This document shows positions 39,766-50,945 of a stretch of DNA of 64,000 bases, in pieces. Numbering within the stretch: position 1 is the first letter of the stretch; every line of letters starts with the position of its first letter. The notes beneath the pieces were generated by a model. It did no database searches and was not told where the DNA came from. It saw nothing but the letters and a program-made list of their open reading frames with translations. A program made the translations under genes and the position numbers. This DNA is from Topomyia yanbarensis (lineage: Eukaryota; Arthropoda; Insecta; Diptera; Culicidae). The DNA is taken from the NCBI RefSeq assembly GCF_030247195.1, contig NC_080672.1:159891167-159955166 (forward strand), in the 5' to 3' direction.

Positions 39766-41908
39766 TTATTGAAAATGACCACTGTTGTAATCTACTACAG
39801 CATTCAGCAGCTGCTTATAATAATATTTCGATGTTTTTGGCGATCGATGTCTCCCCCATGTGTCAGTAAAATCGCTGTGAACACTCTCGGAAGCTTGCTC
39901 CCCGAACAGACCCAGAGATTTTCCGGTTTCTTCACAAAATTGTCTAACATGAAACCGCAATATGTGAAACTTTGAAGAATTTGGCAACTCCAAAGTTTCC
40001 CGTAGTGATGCAAACTTTTCTATTAATGTCGAATACTCTGGTTTCAGGTTTTCCTTAAAGCACGCCTTATATATATTTTTGGTAGAGTTTCAATGCCTGT
40101 AATAACATTAGTATTATATTCACAACTCTAATCCACACATTATTACAAATAGTTTACTCACATTAAAAAGATCTTTCATTTCAGCATATTCTTTAAGAAC
40201 GTCAGAGCAGCTCATTAAACTGTGACAAGCATTTCCTGTGAACCCATAGTTGCGTTGCTGATGCCTTACTCCAGCTTTCAGAATCCACAACTCCGCAATC
40301 TATGGATTGATACCTTCAACGACTTTATACAAGGTGTCTACGATTCCTAAAGTTATGTGCAGCGCAGGTGGGGGAGTGGCGGTTAATATCAACTGCTGAT
40401 CCGTACCTTTGATCAGAGACTTGTTCACGCAACAAACGAAACGTTTGGCTGATTTGCAGCTTCCTTCTCTCCACTGTTGCACATTATGCTTCACGCTTCC
40501 TACAGTACTCAAATTTCCATTACAAGTCTTCAGATTTCGTTTATCTGCATCACAATATGGGCAGGGATGAACTGATGAGTGAGCCATTATACCAGTAATA
40601 ATGTTAATAATTTTAAGATCACCAGCAACTATCCCATCAATGTCCTGTAATCTTAAAACCTTCCAAATTGGAGAAACGTTCTCATATGTTTCTGCCAGGC
40701 CTGGGGCAAGGGCAAGAATCAAAAGCCTATTTTAAAATAATATTTGAATACTAACTAGAGTGCAAGCTATCAAAACACTGACCTGCGAACTCCGCTATCT
40801 TTAAAACGGTCTGATTTGGACTGTTGTCTTGGTGAAATAATAGACAACGTTATTTAAAAAAAACCGCCTCCGCCATCAATTCCAAATTTTACTACTATCT
40901 TTGTTTGTCCTCTTTGTTGATCTGTTTGTCCTCTTTGTCGATCTGTCGAGTCTCTATAATGCTCTTAATTAACACTTTGACATCGATGCAGTATACTACT
41001 GGCACATCCTTGACGATTTCGGTTCCACCAATTTCTCCCAAACTTTTTATTTCGAAGAAATCCTGCAATAGCCTGTTATAAGTGCTTAGTTTTCCTTTCA
41101 ACCCAGTCTCAAACTTAACACCCGATTTGCGGAGGTTCTTCGTTACACTAAGAGTTTTTCTTATGCTTAAATTATTATCCGTTTTCATTTCAAAAACGTT
41201 CTGGGCAGATATGGCAGTTGTTTTGGGAGAACTGCAGAAAAAAATATTTTTTAAAACTATTTTTAAAAGTTTTCTGACATATTACATATGCTTCTGAAAA
41301 ATGGATGGTTTTCCTCTTATATTTCTTAGCTGGATTGTTGTATTTCCTGTTTGAGTCATTTGTTTATGAAGGTAAGACAATACAACGGCTTCGCCAGAAC
41401 GAGACACTGACAAATCATTATGCAACAATTTATTTAAATTGTTGACACGTTCATATACTGTACATGAGTGTGGCTTTCCTTTTCCAATTTCAGACAAACA
41501 AGCGTTACACCTGCGTTTGAAGACCTTTGGCCTACTTTCATGCAGTTTCGGGCGACCACGGGTTAGCTTACTGAATTTCATTTTCTCAAACGTTACCCGA
41601 GCAATTTCACATATTTCGCAGCGGCACTTTTGTTTTGCCCTGGTAATTACTGTAGAACTTTTGTGGTGATATTTATGTAACGGTATTTTCCGCGTGAAAT
41701 TACCAGCAGCATATTGGTTGCAGACAACTCGGCAGGTTCCACAAAGCACATCAGGATAATCAGCTTCACGATTTTTGAAATCACTGATAACATACGCACT
41801 TATAGTGTTCTTTTGAATCTCCGATATTTTACGCATAACACTACTTTTCGAAAAACATAAAGCACACAAAACCTGACGATTTTCTTCGTGTGATTTAAGC
41901 TTCCCCAT
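39766..41908 (-). pseudogene. RAG1-like transposase gene, four exons, disabled
   Basis: Exons (minus): 41908-41286, 41231-40783, 40726-40162 and 40096-39766, with GT-AG introns of 54-65 nt. Exon 1 has Cys pairs at residues 15/18, 56/59, 95-100 (CRCEICEIAR) and 134/137 with H147 and C149, in the order of the RAG1 N-terminal zinc region (C..C, FCHNC, CDICNTAR). Later exons give a core with VKFGIDGGGGFF (first D), AGDLKIINIITG then HPCPYC (second D; Transib has D.K..N and C..C), PPALHITLG (RAG1 has DALHCDIG), RNYGFTGNACHSLM (RAG1 GN.AR.L) and LFGEQASESVHSDF (catalytic-E region). Lesions: 21-bp duplication and frameshift near 40900-40940, TAA at 40854-40856, TAG at 40300-40302, frameshift near 40070. 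About 650 codons. Confidence 0.8.
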
Positions 41909-42084
41909 TCTTAAACAGATAAGTATTGCTCAATTCACTGGTTAAAGCAGACTGAGCAGACGATCTACTAGATATAACAAAAGAGCGGGGATGCGAGAAA
42001 GCTTTACTGAAAAGAAGAAATATCAGGTTTTTTTAACTTTGCGCGTTAACGCTAACGTTAGGTAAACAACCCCATTTTCATATT

Positions 42085-42578
42085 TTTTCAGCGCAGCACA
42101 TAAATAAAATCTTTTGTACATTATATTTATGAAACTAATTGGTAAGGTTTTTCTTTAAAACCGCAACACGTATAAACAATCTAAATAGTCAATGAACAAA
42201 CATGGATTCACGCTTGAAGTCTGGTAGAAAACCCATCTACGACCGCATACCACATTCAAATCGTTATAACTTTCGATTCTATCAATGAAACATTTTCAAA
42301 CTTGCAGGAAATATAGTTGAATACTGTATCTTTCGAATGGAAAGTACCGAATGAGCAGAAAAATATTTTTTGTTTATAAAGATCAGACCAAACCTATGGG
42401 TGTTTGCTGGTAGCCTTATGAAACCTGTCATAAAACTTCAAATCGCAATTTCTCTCGAATCCCTCGATGGATCATTTTGAAATTCACTGAGAAGATGCTT
42501 GGATACTGTATCTTTCGAATGCCGTATGACAAATTTATGGTCATTTTTTTTGTTAATAACGGTTTTAGGAACACCGTG
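42085..42578 (-). repeat. right terminal inverted repeat
   Basis: Uninterrupted arm of about 494 bp that matches the split left arm nearly base for base, up to GTGCTGCRCTGAAAAAAT. It shows the original sequence at the retrotransposon insertion point (AAGCATCTTCTCAG, read on the complement). Confidence 0.85.
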
Positions 42579-42583
42579 GCACT

Positions 42584-43229
42584 GATATAAAACAATAGCT
42601 AGCTTGATTCACTGGTGCCTATAGCCTGCTATAGCGTAGCCATTTTTTGCTTCTGCTTTGTGCGACGTCTGAAGATAGCCTGATGAGATATCCGTTTGCA
42701 ATATGCTGAGATTTTGTTTGTTTAGAGAAGTTTTAACCATAAGTTCATTCGCCTGCACTGCAAAACTATTCCCCGCTGCTATTTCTGTCATTCCACAACG
42801 AATTTCTTCAATACACATAGTTTAAATAGAAAGGAAACGATAGCATTTTATATTTTTGCACCATTGCAACTACACTATTCAAATTGCAAATTATCGATTA
42901 CAGTTTTTTCAAAACTGTCAAACTAGTACGCTAATAAAAATGTGCTTTGAATTAGAATCCAATCTCAAAATAAGAGTAAATTTTCGATCAACTATACAGA
43001 TTGTGTAATATATACTTCAGTAAAGTTTGGCGTAAAGTAGCCCCATTTTTAGATAAAATAGACACCAACACTACTATCGATGTCCCGTAAGTGAAGAGGT
43101 TCTGTTTGCCGATGAGACATACCGAAATCGAACCTTTTTTATATATGTTATTTTCTATTTGATTATATTATTTTGTTTGCATTACATTTCTAATTTAGTG
43201 TATTGGGTGTTCAGCCACAAGTGGTGACT
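42584..43229. other. no gene recognised
   Basis: Flank of the RAG1-like element, probably 5' untranslated region of the ORF1-bearing retrotransposon and later repeats. 43075-43130 resembles part of the repeat at 56837-56880 (GTTCTGTTYGCCGATGAGAC). The minus-strand frame at 42609-42818 is unrecognised. Confidence 0.4.
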
Positions 43230-43683
43230 TTTCATCCCTATTGTTTACATGATTCAATTAATTATTATTGGGATATAATATACTTTCTAAGTTAAGTGAT
43301 TTTTGCAGTAGGAAGTTTTAAACCTACTTATGATGTAAATAAGGAGCTAAACAAATTTAATAAACCAACTTATAAACTATAGAAAGCTAATCGTTGTAAT
43401 TGGTGATTGTAACGATTTTTGTCGGAAATTGCTTATAATACTGTTCGTCATAATTTCTAATGTTATGTTTGTGAGTCTGTGTAACTCGTTTGTGATAAAC
43501 CAGGGAGGACGCGTCAAAATCATTTTCAGAATTTTATTCTGAATCCTTTGAAGCGTTTTCTTCCCCTAGTGCCCAGATTGGCACTACATATAGCTTTAAA
43601 GGTTAAATATTTGTTTATAAATTAATAGTTTGTTCTTCAGGCATAGAATTCCTTTTTATAAGAGGATATAAACAGTTTATATA

Positions 43684-44082
43684 TGTTGAAAAAGAATATT
43701 TCGCAGTGATATACGTACGAAATATTCTTTGTATATAAACAATTTGCCATTCACGGGACGGCAGTTGACAGTAAGAACTGTCATACGGAACGTGCTATAA
43801 AAAGCTCTGAGATGTCATCTGACAGAACGTCATGTGACAAAAGCTTCAAGTGGGTAACTTGAGCTTTTGCATATGGACGCCGCGCATGGATGTGTTGTTT
43901 ACTATAGGCAGAGGGTATGACAGGGTATGGCAGTCAATAAGGGACTGTGATAAACAGTGCATGAAATATCAATCGATATCGAACTATGTTAGCATTATAT
44001 AACTTGACGAACAAGAATCAAATAAAGTTATCTCAAACCAACCTACAGAAATACTTCGTGTTTTCTTACGGTATTATCAACA
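43684..44082 (+). repeat. 5' LTR
   Basis: TGTTGAAAAAGA... to ...TATTATCAACA. Contains TATAAAAA at 43796-43803 and AATAAA at 44021-44026, the likely promoter and polyadenylation signals, so R probably spans between. Confidence 0.95.
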
Positions 44083-44097
44083 GGTTATGGGCCCAGT
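44083..44097 (+). other. primer-binding site
   Basis: GGTTATGGGCCCAGT directly after the 5' LTR matches the internal initiator-Met tRNA sequence that insect copia-type elements use as primer. Confidence 0.7.
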
Positions 44098-44149
44098 AGT
44101 TAACTGGAACTAGCCACCTGGACTATTGTAAAATAGTTGTTTTGGAAGA

Positions 44150-44390
44150 TACACGTTTCGGGTAGAAACGGCCGGCGAGAACCATCGTTCCGGTAGCAGC
44201 GGCATCCAGCGACGACCAGCGTTTCGGGCAGAAACGGCATCCGGCGAGGACCAGCGTTTCGGGAAGAAACGGCATCCAGCGAGCACCAGCGTTTCGGGAG
44301 CAAGCAGAGGATGGCGACCCAGCAGCAAGCTGGAGGATCTGCCGAGAGGATGGCAACCCAGCAGCAAGCTGGAGGATCTGCCGAGAGGGT
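44150..44390 (+). repeat. minisatellite in the copia leader and gag start
   Basis: Degenerate units of about 36 bp with CAGCGTTTCGGGCAGAAACG and CATCCAGCGA before the ATG. Then two exact 39-bp copies of ATGGCGACCCAGCAGC-type sequence code for a duplicated MATQQQAGGSAER start. Confidence 0.8.
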
Positions 44391-45990
44391 TACTCTCGAG
44401 GACAGAAGAGGTGGTGGCTACGAGAGGGGAACTCTCGAGCGCACCGTGCCGACGACGGCATACTTCGGTAGCGTCAACCGCGAATCGATATTCGACGGTT
44501 CGGAGTTGCGGTTCCCAGCCTGGAAATGGCGAATGGAACATCATCTTATAAAGATGAAACTCCAGCACACGTTGCTACGAACGCCCGAAGAAGAGGACTT
44601 CTACGAACCAGTAGTAGGTGCCTCGGAAGAGCTAGAAACAGCCAGGAAGGCTAAGCTCAGAAAACGGCTTGATGACGACGTCGAAGCATTGGACGAGATT
44701 GTCATGATGGTCAACAATGATGTTTTGAATAAACTCATTGGGCTCAACTATGCGAAAGAAGCCATGGATACTCTGGTCAGAACGTACCAAAAGGGCGGTA
44801 CAGCCGCTATGGTTAATATGCGGGACCGGTTGTATACCATCAAACAAAGACATCACGACAAATTGTCCATGATTTTTGATGAGTACGATCTGATTATTCG
44901 CGAGCTAGATCGTATGGGTTCAAAAATGACAGCATCGGAAAAAGTTCATGCTCTACTGATCTCCATGCCAGACAAGTACCGACACGTCAAAGGCGCTCTG
45001 ATGGTACTGACGAATGAAAAACTGTGTGCCAAGCCGATCATGGAGATCAAACGAATGTTTATTGATGCTGAAGCTGGGGAAGAGAAGCAGACAGAAACGA
45101 AAAACGTTGCGCTGTCTTCAAAGTACAAGCCAAGGAGAGAGGTAACCCGATGCTTCGGTTGCAACGAAACTGGGCATTTTAAAAATAAATGCCCACTAAT
45201 GAAAAAGTTTAACGCGAAGGAGAAAGATAAGTTCAAGAAGCAGCAAAAGATGGAGCCTAAAAAGAGCTTTGCAATGATGACCAAAGCGGATCGTGGTAGG
45301 AGAGTCAGATTCGTGATTGACTCAGGAGCAAGCAACCATATGGTTAATGACGAGAAGCTGCTGGAAGATGTCCAAGAATTAGAGAAGCCAATCACCATTT
45401 CGGCGAAAGCGGGCCAGAATTTACGGGCAACAAAAGTTGGAAAAATGCGATTAAAGAGTGTTGTGGGTAACAATACAATAAAAGAATTGAAATTGTACAA
45501 CGTTCTTTTTACTCCGGGTCTTGAAGAAAATCTCCTTTCGGTTAGAAGGGTTAGCAAAAATGGTAAAAGGGTTACTTTTACGGATGAAGAGGTTATCTTT
45601 GAATTTGAAGATGAAGTAATTGCTTCAGGAATCTTCGTTGATGGTTTATTCCACCTTGATCTATTTCGGGAAGAAAAGTCGGCGGAAGATGGAACAAACT
45701 TAGCATTGTTCGGAAAGAAGGTGAGTTTGGAAACATGGCATAAAAGACTTGGCCATATCAGTGATACGAGTTTGGAGAAACTAATTAAGAAGGGAATGGT
45801 TGAGGGTATCAATCTAACTTCCGGAAATATTAGTGAAACAAATGTATGTGATGGTTGTATGGCGGGGAAGCAGGCTGCATCCAAATTTAAACAATTGCAG
45901 CTGCCAAGATCAAAACGACCACTGGAACTCATACATTCGGATGTTTGTGGAAGCATGGAGCAGGAAACCTATGATGGCGTTACTTTGTAA
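44311..45990 (+). CDS. copia gag-protease-integrase (N-terminal part)
   Basis: 559 codons. Gag-like helical region (residues about 50-270), zinc knuckle CFGCNETGHFKNKC at about 281-294, protease active site DSGAS at about 337, then the integrase HHCC zinc region (WHKRLGH...CDGCMAGK, about 476-530) and the start of the integrase core (HSDVCGSM). The frame stops at TAA 45988-45990 because of a shift at about 45975; the integrase continues in the next frame as YFVTFIDDYTHFLVVY. Two alternative ATGs exist from the 39-bp duplication; the first was taken. Confidence 0.88.
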   Translation: MATQQQAGGSAERMATQQQAGGSAERVTLEDRRGGGYERGTLERTVPTTAYFGSVNRESIFDGSELRFPAWKWRMEHHLIKMKLQHTLLRTPEEEDFYEPVVGASEELETARKAKLRKRLDDDVEALDEIVMMVNNDVLNKLIGLNYAKEAMDTLVRTYQKGGTAAMVNMRDRLYTIKQRHHDKLSMIFDEYDLIIRELDRMGSKMTASEKVHALLISMPDKYRHVKGALMVLTNEKLCAKPIMEIKRMFIDAEAGEEKQTETKNVALSSKYKPRREVTRCFGCNETGHFKNKCPLMKKFNAKEKDKFKKQQKMEPKKSFAMMTKADRGRRVRFVIDSGASNHMVNDEKLLEDVQELEKPITISAKAGQNLRATKVGKMRLKSVVGNNTIKELKLYNVLFTPGLEENLLSVRRVSKNGKRVTFTDEEVIFEFEDEVIASGIFVDGLFHLDLFREEKSAEDGTNLALFGKKVSLETWHKRLGHISDTSLEKLIKKGMVEGINLTSGNISETNVCDGCMAGKQAASKFKQLQLPRSKRPLELIHSDVCGSMEQETYDGVTL

Positions 45991-48473
45991 CCTTTATAGA
46001 TGATTATACGCACTTTCTCGTGGTTTACCTCATGAAACAGAAATCGGAGGTTTTCGAGAAATTTAAAGAATTCGAAGCATAGGCGACAGCATTCTTCGAA
46101 AGACGTATTTCAATGCTAAGGTGTGATAATGGAGGGGAATATACAAGTAACGAATTTCAAGCTCATTGCAAAAGAAATGGTGTTAGAATGACGTTCACTG
46201 TTCCATACACACCGCAGCAAAATGGTGTAAGTGAACGTATGAACAGATCTTTAATGGAAAAGGTCAGAACTTTGCTTTACGAAAGTGGATTAGCGAAAGA
46301 TATGTGGGGAGAAGCATTATATGCAGCAACATATCTAATCAATAGATCTCCAACAAGTGGGATAGAAGAGGACAAAACTCCGTATGAAAAATGGTTCAAA
46401 AAGCGACCAAACTTGAATCATTTAAGAGTTTTTGGGTGTAAAGCATTTAAACAAATACCTAAAGAGAGGCGTCAGAAATTAGATTTCAAAACAAAACCTT
46501 TGATATTTGTGGGGTACGCAAATAATGGTTTTAGATTATGGAACAAGGATACGCGTTCAATAGAAATTGGCAGAAATGTAGTATTCAATGAATCTACCAG
46601 AGCCAATCAAGATATTGACCACACAAACATGGATTTCGTAGAATCATCTGGTCAAGATTTAATTAGATGTACACGCTTAAACCAAGGAGAACAGAACGAA
46701 GACGAGGATGATGCTATCCTTCCTTCTGATGAAGAACAGCATGAAGAATGCACACTCATCGAAACAGAGCAAGATAATCTAGATTCACTTGAAGAATCAG
46801 TTGGCGAAACTGACTATGAAAGTACAAATGAAAATCCAACAGACGAAAGAGAGGACGTCGATGATGGTCAATCATTGCGTCGAAGCAAGAGGGAGAGAAA
46901 GATACCGGGTTGGTATTCCGATTATACAGCAAAAACAGCAATGATTTTCAACGAAGAGATTCCGCAAACTATTGAGGAATTGAGGAAAGTTTCTGATTGG
47001 CAAGAATGGAAGCATGCTATTCAAGAAGAGTTTGATGCATTACATCAAAATGGCACTTGGACAGTGGTTAACTGTTTGCCAAAAGGAGTTAAACCAATTA
47101 ACTCAAAATGGGTTTTCTCAATGAAAGAAGATGGAAGATATAAAGCACGATTAGTGGCAAAAGGGTGTTCACAGCGTCCTGGATTCGATTACTGTGAAAC
47201 ATTTGCACCAGTCGCCAAACTAGAGAGTGTTCGGTTAGCACTAGCCCTTGCTAACGAGCGTAAATTGTTAGTACATCAAATGGATGTCAAAACTGCATTT
47301 CTACATGGGAAGTTAGAAGAAGAAATATACATGAAACTTCCACCAAACGTAAATGGGCAAAGACAAACTGTTCGTCTACACAAATGTTTGTATGGATTGA
47401 AACAGGCAAGCAGATCTTGGAATAAACATTTTGATGATGCAATGAAAACACTAGGTTTTGTCCCTCTCAAAAATGACAACTGCATCTATAAGTCAAAATC
47501 TAGAGGCATCATAGTAATACTATATGTAGACGACATTTTACTACTTGCCAAAAACATCGAAGCAATTACGTGGATTAAAAAGAAACTTGGAAGGTTATTC
47601 CAAATGAAAGACATGTTAGAGATTAAGCACTTCCTGGGAATGGAGATAAATCGTGATTTGGAAAGCCAGACTATTGAAATTTCTCAAACAATATACGTGG
47701 AGAAACTTCTTAGTAGATTTGGGATGGCTGATTGTAAACCAGTGGGGACACCATTGGATATCAACACGAAATGGTCAAAATCTGAGGCAAAAATCACTGA
47801 AGAGCCATACAGAGAACTGCTGGGATGCCTACAATATCTTTCACTAACTTCTAGACCTGATATTTGCTCTGCGGTAAACACCCTAAGCAAATATGCTAAC
47901 TGCGCCACCGATTGGCACTGGTCAGGATTAAAACGAATATTGCGATATTTGAGGGGAACGAGCAACACAAAAATAATTTATTCATCAAATAGCGAATATC
48001 CAGCTTTAGTAGGATTTGCCGATGCAGATTTTGCAAATGATCCTGATGATAGGAAATCAATTTCAGGATACGCATTTCTACTATACGGTAATCTTATTTC
48101 GTGGTCAACGAAACGACAACCGACTGTAAGCTTATCAACAAGTGAAGCAGAACTGATAGCACTTTGCGCTGCTACGAAAGAAGGAGTGTGGTTAACACAA
48201 CTTCTCAATGAATTGGATGTAAACATAACACCATTCATCATAATGGAAGATAGCATCCCATGTATCAACATAGCACAGGAGCCAAGATCACATCAACGGA
48301 TGAAACACTTGGATATCAAATACCTTTTCATCCGGGATATCATCAAAAATGGTAGAGTAAAACTACAGTTCATCCCAAGCGTCGATCAACCTGCAGATGC
48401 CTTCACTAAGGGGTTACCTAAAAATATACACAGAAAGTTATTCGGTGTATTGAATGTGCAAATTGTGGGGAAG

Positions 48474-48479
<6 letters not shown>
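45978..48479 (+). pseudogene. copia integrase C-terminal part, RT and RNase H
   Basis: Open from about 45978 in the shifted frame, broken by TAG at 46080-46082, then open from 46083 to the stop at 48477-48479. Integrase core residues: DNGGEYTSNEF (about 46122) and YTPQQNGVSERMNR (46203). An acidic linker follows (46600-46900). RT starts with WKHAIQEEFDAL and has VHQMDVKTAFLHG, CLYGLKQA and catalytic YVDDILLL (about 47523). RNase H has GFADADFANDPDDRKS, LSTSEAELIAL and HLDIKYLFIRD. The frame ends in the 3' LTR edge. Only two lesions in the whole element. Confidence 0.88.
48462..48473 (+). other. polypurine tract
   Basis: GTGGGGAAG immediately before the 3' LTR, the likely plus-strand primer site. 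Confidence 0.65.
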
Positions 48480-49132
<653 letters not shown>

Positions 49133-49500
49133 CATTTTGTTTGGATTCATTCAATGTGATCCTTAAAAGTGAGTTTTTTATCGTAAATCAAACCCAAGTA
49201 TTTAACTTGATCACGTTAAATTCAATCCATTAAATTTAATAGTATGGTAATGATTTGGTTTAAGAGAAGAAGCTCCATGCTTATACGGAAACACAATCAA
49301 TTGTGTTTTTATCGCATTAGTGGAAATTTTCCATTTTTTCAGGTAATCATTGAAAATTTTCAAGCTTCCTTGCAGTCGACTGCAGATAATATGAAGACTC
49401 CTTCTTGTGGCTAAGATGCCAGTATCATCACAGAAAAGTGACTTTTTACAGCCTGTGGGTAGATTTGGAATCGAATGCATAGCAAAATGCAATATTACTC

Positions 49501-49758
49501 ACTAGGGTTTAAAACCATCTTAATGCATAAAGGGCACAAAACCTAATTATAATTAGTCCAGGTGTTTGCGTTTTGACTTCGTCTCTTCAGAACCACGGCA
49601 CATGACCACGTTATCACAAGGATGTCTGCAGTAAGGGATTTTGTACTCATTTGAAATAAAATTGCTATTTTTCACGAAAAATTCTGCCATTTTATGAATA
49701 AAAAACCACCCTTATTGAAAAATTATCTCAAAAACTCAAGGGGGTTAGGTATTTTTTA
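49501..49758. repeat. diverged copy of the 53259 repeat family
   Basis: AAGGGCACAAAACCTAA and TTTGACTTCGTCTCTTCAGA at 49529-49592 parallel 56677-56740. Otherwise no feature. Confidence 0.35.
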
Positions 49759-49882
49759 TGGAGGTGTGCGCCGCGCCGCCGATTGTAGGTAAAAATCGGC
49801 GGCGCGCCGGCGTTACGCCGACGTGCTATCTATTTTTACCTGCAATCGTCGGCATGACGCGGCGGCGCGGCACACACCTCTA
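49759..49882. mobile_element. GC-rich hairpin MITE, hAT-like
   Basis: A 124-bp nearly perfect palindrome from GGAGGTGTGCGCCGCGCCGC to its complement ending CACACACCTCTA. Flanks are ATTTTTTA and TTTTTTTA (7 of 8), fitting an 8-bp hAT duplication. Related fragments are at 16205 and 23820. Confidence 0.65.
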
Positions 49883-50945
49883 TTTTTTTACATAGAATAT
49901 GTATGCAAAGTTTGAAATAAATCGGTTAATTAGTTTTTGAATGACAGTTAACACTGCAAATCGTGTTTTTCCAGAGATGTTTTACAAAAAGCTTCGTAAC
50001 CGAGTCGTTTTTTGATATTTTTGCATAGAAAAATTACAGAATACTATTGAAATGATAAATTATGATGTATAAAAGTTTTGATCAATTCGCTTGACGCAAA
50101 GTTCTAAAAAACGACAAAAAAGTGTTGTTTTATGCTGAAACCCTTACCCCCCCCCCCCCCCCCCCTTAACATAATTCTCTGCTGTTCAATTCCGCTTTCT
50201 GGCGAGTTACGGGGAATTCGTAGAAGAATATTTAAAAGACGATTTGTCACTACTACGAAACACTTTTCGCAACATTTCCAGCTGTCTCACGAATATATTG
50301 TATGATCGTTAAAATATTATATTGAATAAATTTGGCTTTAAAATGTGTATTGCATGGCATACAGTCAAAAAGAAAAATTACCCTTCAAGCAGAGCGGCAG
50401 CTGATGGTTAACAAAAACAATGATATGATGTGTTGTTAAAAAAGCAGGTGTAAAGTAGATTAAAATATAATATCTTTATTAATCGTTTAATTATTTTCCA
50501 CTTTGAAGCTCCTCTTCATTTGCTGTTGTTTGAATATGCTTTGGTATCATTATTTGCAAGATCTAGCTAGAATGCATATTCTGTCGCTCCAGTACATTAT
50601 AGATGATCTATGTATTTCAATAATTATTCAACATTTATTCTAATTGTCCCACCATGTTCTCTCTCACTCACACATCAGTTCTGATCAGAAGAATTATGAT
50701 ACAAAAAGAAAAACGTATCGTTTCAATGTGGTATTTAGTATCTTTAGAATTCGCTAAGAAAACTGCTTTGCGAGGGTTGTAACCACCACACTATTTGATG
50801 ATTATTAACAAACATAAGTAAATAATATCAATGAAATTGACCCAAGCTCATACAATTTCGTCTTTTGTCAGTTCTGGTTGATAAATGATCTTGTGAAAAT
50901 AGTGTTTTTATGCTTTGAAGTCTCGCTACATTACATAAAGGTTGA
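49883..50945. other. no gene recognised; probable 3' UTR of the ENT4-like gene
   Basis: AT-rich. Contains a run of 19 C at 50147-50165. The part next to 50945 is downstream of the transporter stop on the minus strand. No other feature. Confidence 0.5.

Larger units (their letters stand above)
36132..42578 (-). mobile_element. RAG1-like (N-RAG-TP-type) DNA transposon
   Basis: Termini CACGGTGTTCCTAAAACCG and exact complement, flanked by GCACT at 36127-36131 and 42579-42583. Terminal inverted repeats are about 490 bp long (right arm 42085-42578; left arm 36132-36207 plus 39311-39725). The left arm is interrupted by a retrotransposon at 36208-39310; without it the element is about 3.3 kb. It holds a single four-exon gene on the minus strand coding for a RAG1-like protein. 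CAC-starting ends, a 5-bp duplication and a RAG1/Transib-type core are the combined marks of the RAG/Transib group. Boundaries are exact from sequence; the family name is inferred from protein architecture. Confidence 0.85.

Noticed and set aside
39766..41908. A host RAG1 gene
   Set aside because: It lies between inverted repeats with a target duplication, contains stops and frameshifts, and no RAG2-like gene is present; it is a transposon gene.
44946..45956. 336-codon minus-strand frame
   Set aside because: Antisense shadow of the copia gag-protease-integrase frame; composition is that of a reverse complement and no domain is recognisable.
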